From positions 124,001-188,000 of the forward strand of contig NZ_JAKQZH010000003.1 of the NCBI RefSeq assembly GCF_022343555.1: a stretch of DNA of 64,000 nt, written 5' to 3'. Position 1 is the stretch's first letter; every line of letters starts with the position of its first letter. This stretch comes from Marinobacter sp. C7 (GTDB lineage: Bacteria > Pseudomonadota > Gammaproteobacteria > Pseudomonadales > Oleiphilaceae). Below, piece by piece: positions 30,703 to 39,240 of this stretch. A program made the translations under genes and the position numbers. The notes under the pieces are model-generated. The model was not told where the DNA came from. It did not search any database and saw only the letters and a program-made list of their open reading frames with translations.

Positions 30703-32620
30703 CGCCGGACGACAGTGGCGACTGACCGTCCGGGGCCAGCAGGGGCAGGGCCACTTCTCCGGAAACCTGAACCGCCGGTACCACCGGATCCCGGGAGAAG
30801 GCTCCGGCAAAGGTCGGGTGCTGACCGTAGAGCATCAGTACCAGCTGGTCGCCGGCGTTGAGCCGCTCGGCGATTCCGGTCAGCTCGACCGTGTGCTGGC
30901 CAAGGCCACGCAGGGGGTGGACCTGCTCGTCGATGAGCTCCGGTACCGGCAGGTCCTGGCGCATGATGCCGACACCGACAAAGACAATGCTGTCACAGGT
31001 GCCCGCATGCAGGATCGGATCTGAACTCTCGAGGCATTGGCTATCCAGTTCCGGCAGGCCGGTGCTGACGCGGAGGCTGGCGGTCGGGATGCCGGCGATA
31101 ACCGCTTCGGTGTCCAGGGTTTCCAGGGGAACCACCGTGGGTGTGATGCCCGCGGCGCCAATGAGTACCGAGGCCGGCAGCGGGTTGCCCAGGGCATCAA
31201 AGCCAACCTCGAAGGTGGTGCCGCCGGTGGTGATATCCGGGGCCGATATGGCATCGCCCGGTGCCAGGGTATAACAGATCTGCTGGCCGGTCGTGATCAC
31301 GTTGTCGGCACTGCCGCGGCCGAGCAGTTTATCGTTGAACCAGGCCACGGCCGCCTGGTTGGAGCCAATGTCACCGCATTTGGCCAGGGCATTGAGGTCA
31401 CCATTGGCCAGGGTCGGCAGTTCGCCAGTGTAGAAGGCGAGGTTGGCGAGGGTCTCCTGAATCAGGCCGACATTGGGTGCCAGGTAATGGTGACTTAACG
31501 GGTAGGTCAGCAGCCGAACGTCGCCGCCCGCAGCCTTGAGAGTGCGATAGTTTTCAACGGCCTCATTGAACGGGAAGAGGCTGTCGCGCATGCCCTGGAA
31601 CATCAGCACGTCCACCGGGTAGGGAGCACGGGGCGGTGTCTTGACGATATAGCGGCCATCGCGGGTCAGGGGAAGCTGGCCGGTGACCGGGTCCAGCAGG
31701 TAGTCGTCGGTGCTGCCGCTATCCAGCAGCGCCAGGTCGCGTTCGTTCTGCCAGAAATAGCTAGGGCTGTGGTAGTGCAGGAAATCCAGGGCGCTGTCGG
31801 GGAAGAGGCCGGTGATAATGCCGTCCAGGAGCGAGCTGCGCAGATACGGATCCATGGACAGCCCGGTCTGGGTATCCCCCATTGTCGAGAGGAAGGCCAG
31901 CCAGTAGTTCTTGGTGACATTCCCGGGATTCAGGCTGTAGGTGAGATCATGCCAGGTGATCTGGGGCACCATGGCATCCATGCGCTGATCCGGATCGACG
32001 TTGTACAGCAGGTACTGGAAGCCGCCGCCGTAACTGCCGCCGACGCCGCCGAGCAGCAGGTTGTTTTGTTCGTACTTCAGATAGTCGAGGTTCGCTTCGG
32101 CCCAGTCCACGATTTGCACCAGATCCTGGCCCTCGAAGTCCGGGTCCATAACGCGGATGGATCCACCGCTTTCCCCGTGCCCTCGCTGGTCAATGCTGAT
32201 CACCGCGTAGCCGGCATCAATCAGGGGTTCAACCGGGGCCAGCGGGTCATTGCCGGCTGCGGTGGTACGGGAGCCGCTGAAACCATGCCCCTGGAGGATC
32301 AGCGGGTGGCGGGTCTGGCAGTCAAACTGCGTCGGTTCGAATACCTGGAAGACGATCGCAGCGCCATCGACTCTCGAGGGCATCTCCACCCGGTAGCTTC
32401 TTCCACCACTCAGATCGGTGCCATCGGAGCAGGACGCTGCAGCCAGTTCTGCACGACTCTCGGGCAGGGGGCGTCTGAAGTGAGTGGGATCGGAGCTGCT
32501 GACGACCGGTTCTCTCTGCTGGGTCCGGGCTTCGGTACCGGAGTCACCGGAGGAATCGCCGCAGCCGCTCAGGGCGGCTGCTGAGAGACCGGCAAGGGTG
32601 AACAGGATGGACTTCCTCAT
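30692..32620 (-). CDS. Lipoprotein alpha/beta hydrolase, CocE/X-Pro peptidase-like
   Basis: A 642-residue predicted lipoprotein (lipobox LSGC, Cys20). The alpha/beta-hydrolase core includes SIDQRGHGESGG, the nucleophile elbow GGSYGG (Ser), and the acid/base blocks FQGMRDSLFPFNEA and LSHHYLAP. The C-terminal beta-rich part is like the jelly-roll domain of CocE/NonD and S15 proteins (PLLAPDGQ). It probably hydrolyses an ester or amide at the cell surface. Its 3' end overlaps the ATPase gene by 11 bases tail-to-tail. Confidence 0.85.
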   Translation of the reverse strand: MRKSILFTLAGLSAAALSGCGDSSGDSGTEARTQQREPVVSSSDPTHFRRPLPESRAELAAASCSDGTDLSGGRSYRVEMPSRVDGAAIVFQVFEPTQFDCQTRHPLILQGHGFSGSRTTAAGNDPLAPVEPLIDAGYAVISIDQRGHGESGGSIRVMDPDFEGQDLVQIVDWAEANLDYLKYEQNNLLLGGVGGSYGGGFQYLLYNVDPDQRMDAMVPQITWHDLTYSLNPGNVTKNYWLAFLSTMGDTQTGLSMDPYLRSSLLDGIITGLFPDSALDFLHYHSPSYFWQNERDLALLDSGSTDDYLLDPVTGQLPLTRDGRYIVKTPPRAPYPVDVLMFQGMRDSLFPFNEAVENYRTLKAAGGDVRLLTYPLSHHYLAPNVGLIQETLANLAFYTGELPTLANGDLNALAKCGDIGSNQAAVAWFNDKLLGRGSADNVITTGQQICYTLAPGDAISAPDITTGGTTFEVGFDALGNPLPASVLIGAAGITPTVVPLETLDTEAVIAGIPTASLRVSTGLPELDSQCLESSDPILHAGTCDSIVFVGVGIMRQDLPVPELIDEQVHPLRGLGQHTVELTGIAERLNAGDQLVLMLYGQHPTFAGAFSRDPVVPAVQVSGEVALPLLAPDGQSPLSSGAMN

Positions 32621-32750
32621 GATATCGCCTTTGTCGTTTGTTATTACGATGTGTCACGTTTGAGATAGGGATCACATTAATTCGATAACAAACCCGCGGC
32701 GATGGCAGGATCGACCCTGGCATATGTCGCCAGGGTCAACAGAGGTGGGC

Positions 32751-34136
32751 TTAGAGATTGGCTTCGGCGTACTCCGCCAGAACCGAGCGGGGAACCCCTT
32801 GCAGGTGTACGTGCGCACCATGCCGGAAGCCCTTGAAGCGCTCGGTCATGTAGGTGAGGCCGGAACTCAGGGCGCTCAGATAAGGCGTATCGATCTGTGC
32901 CAGGTTGCCGAGGCAGATCACCTTGGAGCCATTGCCCGCCCGGGTAATGATGGTCTTGATCTGGTGCGGAGTCAGGTTCTGACACTCGTCGATGATGATC
33001 AGACTGTGCTGGAAGCTGCGACCCCGGATGTAGTTCATTGATTTAAAGTGCAGCGGCACCTTGCTGAGGATGTAGTCCACCGAGGCGGTCATGTTCTCGT
33101 CGTCCTCATGCAGGGCCTCAAGGTTGTCCACGATGGCACCGAGCCAGGGCTCCATCTTTTCCGCCTCTGTGCCCGGCAGAAAACCGATGTCCTCGTCCAG
33201 GCCCTGGGTGGAGCGGGTGGCAATGATGCGTTTGTAGAGCTTGCTGGCGACCGTCATCTCGATGCAGGCGGCCAGGGCCAGGATGGTCTTGCCCGAGCCG
33301 GCCGAGCCGGTCAGGTTGACCATGTGCACGTCCGGATCGAGCAACAGGTTCAGGGCAATGGCCTGGTAGATATCCCGGGGTACGAGTCCCCAGACTTCCT
33401 CGTTCATCAGGTCGTGCTGGTGCAGATCCCGGATGATGATCCGTTCCTCGTCCAGGTCCACGGCCTTGCCGACAAAGCCCAGCTCGTCGAGCACGAATTC
33501 GTTGATGTTGATCTTTGCCAACGGCCCTTCCCGACGCAGGATGTGTTCGGTGACTCCCTCCCGCTGCACGGTTTCCACCTTCTCGATGTTGTCCCAGAAG
33601 GAGTTGCTGAACTCGTGGTAGCCCTTGGGCAACAGGTCGATGTCGTCAAGCAGCTGGTCGTTGTGGTAGTCCTGCGCCTCGACTCCGAACCCCCGGGCCT
33701 TCAGCCGCATGTTGATGTCCTTGCTCACCAGGATGATATCCCGGGACTTGTGTCGGTTCTGCAGCGCGGCCAGGGTGTTGATGATCTTGTTGTCGTTCAG
33801 GTGTTCGGGCAGTGAGTGGGAATCCAGATGCTCGGTACTCATCAGGATCTGCAGCTTGCCCAGTGGCTGCGCTTTCTTGCCCCGCACGATGGGGACGCCT
33901 TTCTCGATTTCCTTGGGGCTGGCGTCGCCCAGGACCTTGTCGATGTTGCGGATGGCCTGGCGGCAATCGGCGGCTACCGTCTGTTTTCCGGACTTGAGGC
34001 TGTCCAGCTCTTCCAGGACGGTCATCGGGATAATGACATCGTGTTCTTCGAAATTGAGGAGGGCGTTGGGGTCGTGGATCAGGACATTGGTGTCGAGGAC
34101 GTACATCTTCTTCCGAGCTTGCGGTGCTCTTGGCAT
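32751..34136 (-). CDS. PIN-PhoH protein (PhoH2-like helicase/RNase)
   Basis: A 461-residue protein joining an N-terminal PIN ribonuclease domain (YVLDTNVLIHDP with Asp15) to a PhoH P-loop ATPase domain (Walker A GSAGSGKTILA, Walker B SLIIIDECQNL). PIN-PhoH proteins unwind and cut RNA. The name PhoH came from phosphate regulation in E. coli, but no PHO box is visible upstream here. The next gene upstream on the same strand encodes a CBS-domain protein, with a 24-base gap. Confidence 0.93.
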   Translation of the reverse strand: MPRAPQARKKMYVLDTNVLIHDPNALLNFEEHDVIIPMTVLEELDSLKSGKQTVAADCRQAIRNIDKVLGDASPKEIEKGVPIVRGKKAQPLGKLQILMSTEHLDSHSLPEHLNDNKIINTLAALQNRHKSRDIILVSKDINMRLKARGFGVEAQDYHNDQLLDDIDLLPKGYHEFSNSFWDNIEKVETVQREGVTEHILRREGPLAKININEFVLDELGFVGKAVDLDEERIIIRDLHQHDLMNEEVWGLVPRDIYQAIALNLLLDPDVHMVNLTGSAGSGKTILALAACIEMTVASKLYKRIIATRSTQGLDEDIGFLPGTEAEKMEPWLGAIVDNLEALHEDDENMTASVDYILSKVPLHFKSMNYIRGRSFQHSLIIIDECQNLTPHQIKTIITRAGNGSKVICLGNLAQIDTPYLSALSSGLTYMTERFKGFRHGAHVHLQGVPRSVLAEYAEANL

Positions 34137-34160
34137 AGGGGAGGCTACCTCTCTGGTTGC

Positions 34161-34652
34161 TCAGTCGTTCTCGGCGCAGCGCTGCGTCAGTTCCTTGTCG
34201 GAAATCAGTTTGAGCATGTCGTAAGTCGTGATGATGCCGGTAATTTTCGTGTCCCGGGTGACAAATATCCGGTGCAGGTGCTCACGCATCATGATATTGG
34301 CAATGTCTCGCACCGGCGTCTGCTCGTCAACGGATAAAACAATGGGAGTCATGATATCGCGGACTTCCACCGGAACCTTGCCCATTTCCTCGAAGATGGC
34401 CAGGCGCAGACGCCGTGCCTCGATTTCTTCTTCCGGCGTCAGTCCGGGGTTGGTGTCCGAGCGGCTCGCATTCCAGCGAAATTCGGTAATGTCCTTGAGG
34501 GTGGCGATGCCAACGATATCCCCGTGTTCGTCGGTCACGGGACTGCCGGTGATTTCGTTATCGGTGAGGAAACGGGCCAGACGATCCATCGTCCAGTTCT
34601 GGGGTACGGCCTTGATGCTGGGGGTCATGATCTCGTGGGCGAGAACGGTCAT
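34161..34652 (-). CDS. CBS-domain protein
   Basis: A 163-residue protein made of two CBS motifs (VTDEHGDIVGIATLKDITEF, and DIMTPIVLSVDEQTPVRDIA to FVTRDTKITGIITTYDML), which usually bind adenine nucleotides. No catalytic domain is attached. It is directly upstream of the PIN-PhoH gene on the same strand, so it could tune that protein, but this is inference from position alone. Confidence 0.92.
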   Translation of the reverse strand: MTVLAHEIMTPSIKAVPQNWTMDRLARFLTDNEITGSPVTDEHGDIVGIATLKDITEFRWNASRSDTNPGLTPEEEIEARRLRLAIFEEMGKVPVEVRDIMTPIVLSVDEQTPVRDIANIMMREHLHRIFVTRDTKITGIITTYDMLKLISDKELTQRCAEND

Positions 34653-34720
34653 CTGGCGAAGCCTGCCTCTTGCTGTACTTTTTCACAAAGCTTAGCGCGT
34701 GTTGTCAGGTGCGTCACCCC

Positions 34721-35470
34721 TCACGAGTCCGAGTGCACCACATCCGTCAGTTTTCCCCGTTCATCCCAGAGCAGCTCGAATCCCTGATAACGGGATTTCC
34801 CCGCAACCTCCTCCAGCGCCTGTATCGAGCGCACCGGGATGTCCACCAGCAGGGAATTCACCAGCCAGCCGGGTAACGCACCGTTGGGGTCGGTGTGCTG
34901 GACCCAGATCATGCGGGTGCGGTTGCCTTCGGGTATGAACCGGTAAAGCGTGTCGGAGCGATCCACCCGAATCCGGTTGCTATTCTCGGCCCGCTGTCCG
35001 GGCGTGGCGTTCAGATCCATGACGATCTCGCCACTGCTGCGGTCGCCCCGGGTCCGGATGCGGAGGACGTAATCGCGGTCGGTCACCGGCCATGGCATAT
35101 CATTGACCGAATAGGCATAACGATCATGGAAGTCGCCGCGACCGAAGGCATAGGATTCGCTGCAGTTGTGGACCCATTCGGTGCAGGAGCCGGGGTTGAT
35201 CATGACCGCCATGACATTCTCGATCGGGGTGTCGAGCAGCGCTTCGGCCTTGAAAGCCTCGAATTTGGAACCCGGCTGCTCGGTGGTGTAGATCCGGATG
35301 TTGCCGGCTTCCTTGCGCAACCGCCAGTCGGCTGTCTGCTCATCGGGCAGTTCCCCTGCCGTTACCATCGCACCGGTCAGGGTGGTAGCCAGCGAGGCCA
35401 GGAACGCGATGGTACAAACAGCGACTCGGCCTGCAAATCCATGGGCTCTCGGCTTTCTCATAGAGTACAC
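34721..35470 (-). CDS. START-domain protein, secreted
   Basis: A 249-residue protein with an N-terminal hydrophobic signal-like segment (about residues 13-38) and a START-like lipid-binding fold. Landmarks are IRIYTTEQPGSKFEAFKAEA, PWPVTDRDYVLRIR and the terminal helix SIQALEEVAGKSRYQGFELL. Marine gammaproteobacteria have many such periplasmic START proteins of unknown ligand. A start three codons later (MRKPRA) is equally plausible. It is divergent from the DUF2804 gene. Confidence 0.87.
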   Translation of the reverse strand: MYSMRKPRAHGFAGRVAVCTIAFLASLATTLTGAMVTAGELPDEQTADWRLRKEAGNIRIYTTEQPGSKFEAFKAEALLDTPIENVMAVMINPGSCTEWVHNCSESYAFGRGDFHDRYAYSVNDMPWPVTDRDYVLRIRTRGDRSSGEIVMDLNATPGQRAENSNRIRVDRSDTLYRFIPEGNRTRMIWVQHTDPNGALPGWLVNSLLVDIPVRSIQALEEVAGKSRYQGFELLWDERGKLTDVVHSDS

Positions 35471-35599
35471 TTCCTTGAAGACAATGCCGCCGAGTCTAGC
35501 ATGGGGCGCAGGCCGGCAAAGGCACGAACACAGGGGATTGTGAACCAGGTAACTTCACTGGCTGATGGTTCCGCGAATTGGCCCGATCTGACGACTGCC

Positions 35600-36607
35600 A
35601 TGACCATGAAAAAACTGATTGACGACAAGGGGCGAGTTCCCTCCGGAATACTTCCGGAACCGGTAGACACAATCAATTATCTCGACTATGACCTGCGCTC
35701 GGTCATGGACCGGCCCCGATCCCGGCTGGCGCGCCGATGGCGGTTCAACCAGTTCCAGTTTGTCAGTGCCATGGCCCCGGGCTGGGTGTTCGGTATGGCT
35801 CTGGTGGACCTCAATCTGATCGGCAACGGTTTCTTCTACCTATACGACTTTGAGTCCGGCACGCTGTTGGAGCGTTCGTTCCTGCAGCCTCTGGCGATTG
35901 GAACGCACCTGGAACCGCATCCCGAGCATGGCCTCGCCCGGTTCCGGAAAGGTGGGGTGACTCTGCAGATTGCACCGGCAACGGGTGGGCGGAATGTTTC
36001 GGTGTCGGCGCCCGGCGGCATCCGGATTGATCTGGAGTTACGGGAGGACCGAAACCCGCTGCGACTGGTGTGTCCGGCCGGCTACAACGGCTGGGTGTTC
36101 ACGCGGAAGACCGCTGGCCTGCGAGTCGAGGGTGAAATCCGTTGGGATCACCGAATCTGGCGTTGTGACAGTGATACCCGCGGTTCCATTGATTGGAGTT
36201 GCGGCTTCATGCGTCGGGAAACGGCATGGAACTGGGCCTGCATAGCGGGCGTACTTCCCGACGGTCGGTCGTTCGGGCTGAACCTGGCGGCCGGCGTCAA
36301 CGAAACCGGTATGACTGAGAACGCCGTCTGGTTTGATGGCATTTGTTCGAAGCTGGATGTGGCAAGGTTCCGGTTTGACCGGTATAGGCCGGACGGAGTC
36401 TGGCAGGTGAGTACCACCGATGGCCGGGTGGAGCTGAACTTCGTGCCGGCCGGCGTCCGGAAAGAACGGCTGAACGCCGGTATTCTGGCCTCCAACTTCC
36501 GCCAGTACGTGGGAACCTTTCACGGCACCATCATTGATGACTCGGGCAAGAAAGTCCCCGTAGCAGGCCTACGGGGACTGATGGAGGACCATTTCGCCCG
36601 CTGGTAG
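35600..36607 (+). CDS. DUF2804 family protein
   Basis: A soluble protein of about 335 residues that I recognise as DUF2804 from VNQLIDDKG-like N-terminus (KKLIDDKGRVPSGILPEPV), FNQFQFVSAM, and GFFYLYDFESG. The function is unknown; the fold is probably a beta-sandwich related to lipocalin-like hydroxysteroid or carotenoid proteins. The frame is open further upstream. MTMKKLID at 35600 is preferred, MGRRPAKA at 35501 is possible, and neither has a clear ribosome-binding site. The 3' end codes a strong 11-bp dyad. It is convergent with minE. Confidence 0.82.
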   Translation: MTMKKLIDDKGRVPSGILPEPVDTINYLDYDLRSVMDRPRSRLARRWRFNQFQFVSAMAPGWVFGMALVDLNLIGNGFFYLYDFESGTLLERSFLQPLAIGTHLEPHPEHGLARFRKGGVTLQIAPATGGRNVSVSAPGGIRIDLELREDRNPLRLVCPAGYNGWVFTRKTAGLRVEGEIRWDHRIWRCDSDTRGSIDWSCGFMRRETAWNWACIAGVLPDGRSFGLNLAAGVNETGMTENAVWFDGICSKLDVARFRFDRYRPDGVWQVSTTDGRVELNFVPAGVRKERLNAGILASNFRQYVGTFHGTIIDDSGKKVPVAGLRGLMEDHFARW

Positions 36608-36617
36608 CGGAGTCGGG

Positions 36618-36869
36618 CTAGCTTTCGGGTAGGGTGACGTTCAGTTCCAGCACCGAACAGCGTTCGTTACGGTCGACTTCCACCTGCACCATGTCGTCGG
36701 AAATCTGCACATACTTGCGGATGACCTCAAGCAGTTCCTGTTGAAGCTGTGGCAGGTAGTCCGGCTGTTCTCTCTGGCCCCGCTCGTGGGCCACGATGAT
36801 CTGCAGCCGCTCTTTGGCGACACTGGCGCTGGCGTTTTTCTTGCTCCTGAAATAATCGAGGAAACTCAT
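36618..36869 (-). CDS. minE: Cell division topological specificity factor MinE
   Basis: An 83-residue protein that drives MinCD oscillation. It has the N-terminal MinD-activating region ([17 protein letters not shown]) and a C-terminal dimerisation domain ending [11 protein letters not shown]. It is the last gene of minCDE, 3 bases after minD. Confidence 0.96.
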   Translation of the reverse strand: MSFLDYFRSKKNASASVAKERLQIIVAHERGQREQPDYLPQLQQELLEVIRKYVQISDDMVQVEVDRNERCSVLELNVTLPES

Positions 36870-36872
36870 CCC

Positions 36873-37685
36873 TTAGCCTCCCTTGAACATCCGCGTGAAG
36901 AACCCTTTCTTCTGGGCTGTCATGAAACGGTGCTCCCGCTCCTCGCCCAGCAGTCGCGCCACGGCATCCTCGTAAGCCTGGCCGGCATCGCTGTCCTCTT
37001 CAAGAATAACCGGAAGGCCCTGGTTGGAGGCATTGAGCACCACCTGACTTTCAGGGATCACGCCCAACAGCGGGATGGCGAGGATTTCCTCCACATCACC
37101 TACGGACAGCATCTCACCCCTGGCAACGCGGTCCGGGTTGTAACGGGTCAGCAGCAGATGCTCCTTCACCGGGTCCATATCCATTTCCGCGCGCCGGGAC
37201 TTGCTCTGGAGAATGCCCAGGATGCGGTCCGAGTCACGCACGGAGGAGACTTCGGGGTTGGTCACAACGATAGCCTCATCGGCATGGTACAGGGCCATCA
37301 GGGCACCATGTTCGATACCGGCCGGGGAGTCGCAGACAATGTAGTCGAAAGTTTCCGACAGCTCGTTGATGACCCGCTGCACACCTTCGCGGGTCAGCGC
37401 TTCCTTTTCCCGGGTCTGGGAGGCGGGAAGGATGTAGAGCGTATCCACCCGCTTGTCCCGGATCAGGGCCTGGTTGAGTGAGGCTTCGCCCTGGATGACG
37501 TTGACGAAGTCGTAGACGACCCGGCGCTCGCAATTCATGATCAGATCCAGGTTGCGCAGTCCCACGTCGAAATCGATGACGACAGTCTTGTGACCGCGCT
37601 TGGCAAGGCCGGTGCTGATTGAGGCGCTGGTGGTGGTCTTGCCAACGCCGCCTTTTCCTGAGGTTACGACAATGATTCTAGCCAA
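36873..37685 (-). CDS. minD: Septum site-determining ATPase MinD
   Basis: A 270-residue deviant Walker ATPase that recruits MinC to the membrane. The KGGVGKTT loop holds signature Lys11 and Lys16, the switch block DFDVGLRNLDLIMN follows, and the C-terminal amphipathic membrane-targeting sequence ends FFTRMFKGG. It is 65 bases after minC and 3 bases before minE. Confidence 0.97.
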   Translation of the reverse strand: MARIIVVTSGKGGVGKTTTSASISTGLAKRGHKTVVIDFDVGLRNLDLIMNCERRVVYDFVNVIQGEASLNQALIRDKRVDTLYILPASQTREKEALTREGVQRVINELSETFDYIVCDSPAGIEHGALMALYHADEAIVVTNPEVSSVRDSDRILGILQSKSRRAEMDMDPVKEHLLLTRYNPDRVARGEMLSVGDVEEILAIPLLGVIPESQVVLNASNQGLPVILEEDSDAGQAYEDAVARLLGEEREHRFMTAQKKGFFTRMFKGG

Positions 37686-37750
37686 GGTTCAGTTCCTGTT
37701 TCGCGGTGGATTCGTCGTGTCTTCTTGGTCGTTATTGTTGGGTGTAAACA

Positions 37751-38488
37751 TCAGGCCTTTTCCAGTGGCGTTACCACCAGCAGGTCGTCCCTGAGCTGGA
37801 TCTGCACAGCGTTTTTCCAGCCGTTATCCTGAAGATCTTCGGAGATTTTATAGTGTCCGGCGATGGACACAAGCTCTGCCTCGAGCGATTGACAGAAAAT
37901 CCTTGCGGATTCGCTGCCGTAGATGCCCGCCAGCGCCCGGCCCCGAAGCGGGCCGTAAACATGAATGTTGCCCGCGGCCAGGATTTCGGCACCGGCCTGG
38001 ACCGGCCCGAGAACGATCACGTCGCCTTCCGGCGCATGGATCTGTTGGCCTGAACGGACAGGGTGGCTGATGATCCGGGCAGGTGCCGGCCCGACGGACG
38101 GCGGCTCGCTCTCGGGTTCGGTCGCCACCTCGGGCTCTTCGGGTTTTCCCCGCTGGCTGGAGCCGGGCAGCAGTGCCAGGGATGCCCCCCGCGCCAGTCG
38201 ACGCTGATCTTCATTTCCCCCACGCACGCCGATGACCTGAATATTGTGCCGGCGACAGGCGCCGATAATCTTGAAAAAGTCCAGCTCGCTGTCCAGGCCC
38301 TCGTATTTTTCCAGACTGATGATCAGCGGAATGTCCTTGAAGAATCCCGGTGCCTGGTTGATCTTTTCCCGCAGGTTGGCCTCGAACTCGTCGTTGTCGA
38401 AGTAATAGAGTTCAAGCGCGGTCATCGAGATATTGGCGCTCTTGAACTGGAAACTCTGCTGTACCCCGGTGCTGGCGGTATCGGTCAT
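37751..38488 (-). CDS. minC: Septum site-determining inhibitor MinC
   Basis: A 245-residue inhibitor of FtsZ polymerisation. The N-terminal domain (ALELYYFDNDEFEANLRE) and the C-terminal beta-helix domain (PEGDVIVLGPVQAGAEILA, then IHVYGPLRGRALAG) are joined by a Pro/Glu-rich linker (about residues 112-138). The start overlaps the stop of the hopJ gene by 4 bases, tying cell-division genes to hopJ and DUF1244 in one operon. Confidence 0.95.
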   Translation of the reverse strand: MTDTASTGVQQSFQFKSANISMTALELYYFDNDEFEANLREKINQAPGFFKDIPLIISLEKYEGLDSELDFFKIIGACRRHNIQVIGVRGGNEDQRRLARGASLALLPGSSQRGKPEEPEVATEPESEPPSVGPAPARIISHPVRSGQQIHAPEGDVIVLGPVQAGAEILAAGNIHVYGPLRGRALAGIYGSESARIFCQSLEAELVSIAGHYKISEDLQDNGWKNAVQIQLRDDLLVVTPLEKA

Positions 38489-38868
38489 GAACGTGTCTCT
38501 TCTTCCCTGGTGATGGGCGCAGTGTGTGATCGCAGTGGTTCGCCGTCAAAACGGATGCCGGACCAGCCGGTACTGATGAACTGGCGGATATTGCCGTGGC
38601 TGTCACCGGCCGGGTCAGCCAGAACCTGGTCATAATGCTGGGCAAACAGGCGCAGGGTCTCGGACTCATTGAGATTGCAGTGACGACCAAGGGCAAATAC
38701 CCGGCAGGAACCGGCATTTTCTCCGGCGGCATTGGACAGGGGGCCATTGTGAAACGCGGTGGGCTGGTAGTCGAAGTAACGATCGATCAGCGCCAGGGTG
38801 TCCTCGAAATTGCTGCGGCCCGCCTCCAGGGCCGCCAGGTGAATCCGCACCGCCTCATTCACATTCAT
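38485..38868 (-). CDS. HopJ type III effector family protein
   Basis: A 127-residue protein of the widespread HopJ family, named after a plant-pathogen effector but common in free-living gammaproteobacteria, where it is not an effector. The family core DTLALIDRYFDYQPTAFHNG and the NAAGENAGSCRVFALG block are clear. The ATG at 38868 forms TAATG with the stop of the DUF1244 gene. There is no type III secretion locus in this window. The function is unknown. Confidence 0.9.
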   Translation of the reverse strand: MNVNEAVRIHLAALEAGRSNFEDTLALIDRYFDYQPTAFHNGPLSNAAGENAGSCRVFALGRHCNLNESETLRLFAQHYDQVLADPAGDSHGNIRQFISTGWSGIRFDGEPLRSHTAPITREEETRS

Positions 38869-39146
38869 TACTTGTGTTCCTGCTTGGGGCCGATCTGATA
38901 GCGCTCCTTCCACTCCTCGTAGGGCATGCCGTAGATTTCTTCCCGGGCGTCGGGGTCGGAGATCTCGAAACCACGTTCCTGGGCCTCGGCCCGGTACCAT
39001 TTGGACAGGCAGTTGCGGCAGAAGCCGGCCAGGTTCATCAGATCGATGTTCTGCACCTCGGTGTTGTCACGCAGGTGCCTGACCAGGCGGCGGAAGGCGG
39101 CCGCCTCGATTTCAGTGCGTTCAGACTCGGGAATCGGGTTGCTCAT
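38868..39146 (-). CDS. DUF1244 family protein
   Basis: A 92-residue small soluble protein with the family signature FCRNCLSKWY (two Cys) and the C-terminal YGMPYEEWKERYQ. I recognise it as DUF1244. It is the first gene of a probable DUF1244-hopJ-minC-minD-minE transcript and is divergent from dinB, sharing a 94-base promoter region that contains the LexA box. The function is unknown. Confidence 0.9.
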   Translation of the reverse strand: MSNPIPESERTEIEAAAFRRLVRHLRDNTEVQNIDLMNLAGFCRNCLSKWYRAEAQERGFEISDPDAREEIYGMPYEEWKERYQIGPKQEHK

Positions 39147-39186
39147 GGGGACCTCGCGGTAGTCCTTGATGGAGTTGTTGGAGTTC

Positions 39187-39215
39187 CTGACATTCTCGGC
39201 ATGTTAGCGTAATAT
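39187..39215 (+). promoter_or_regulatory. Sigma-70 promoter of dinB
   Basis: CTGACA (39187-39192) and TAATAT (39210-39215) are 17 bases apart, a good sigma-70 promoter. The start of transcription falls near 39222, exactly where the LexA box begins. Confidence 0.65.
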
Positions 39216-39221
39216 ACAAGG

Positions 39222-39237
39222 CTGTATATATGTACAG
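39222..39237. promoter_or_regulatory. LexA (SOS) box of dinB
   Basis: CTGTATATATGTACAG matches the gammaproteobacterial LexA consensus CTGT-N8-ACAG with an AT-rich centre. It covers the predicted transcription start of dinB, so LexA should block initiation until DNA damage. Confidence 0.88.
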
Positions 39238-39240
39238 AGT

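Noticed and set aside
38485..38868. HopJ as evidence of a type III secretion effector locus
   Set aside because: The family is widespread in non-pathogens and no secretion genes are nearby; here it belongs to the min operon.
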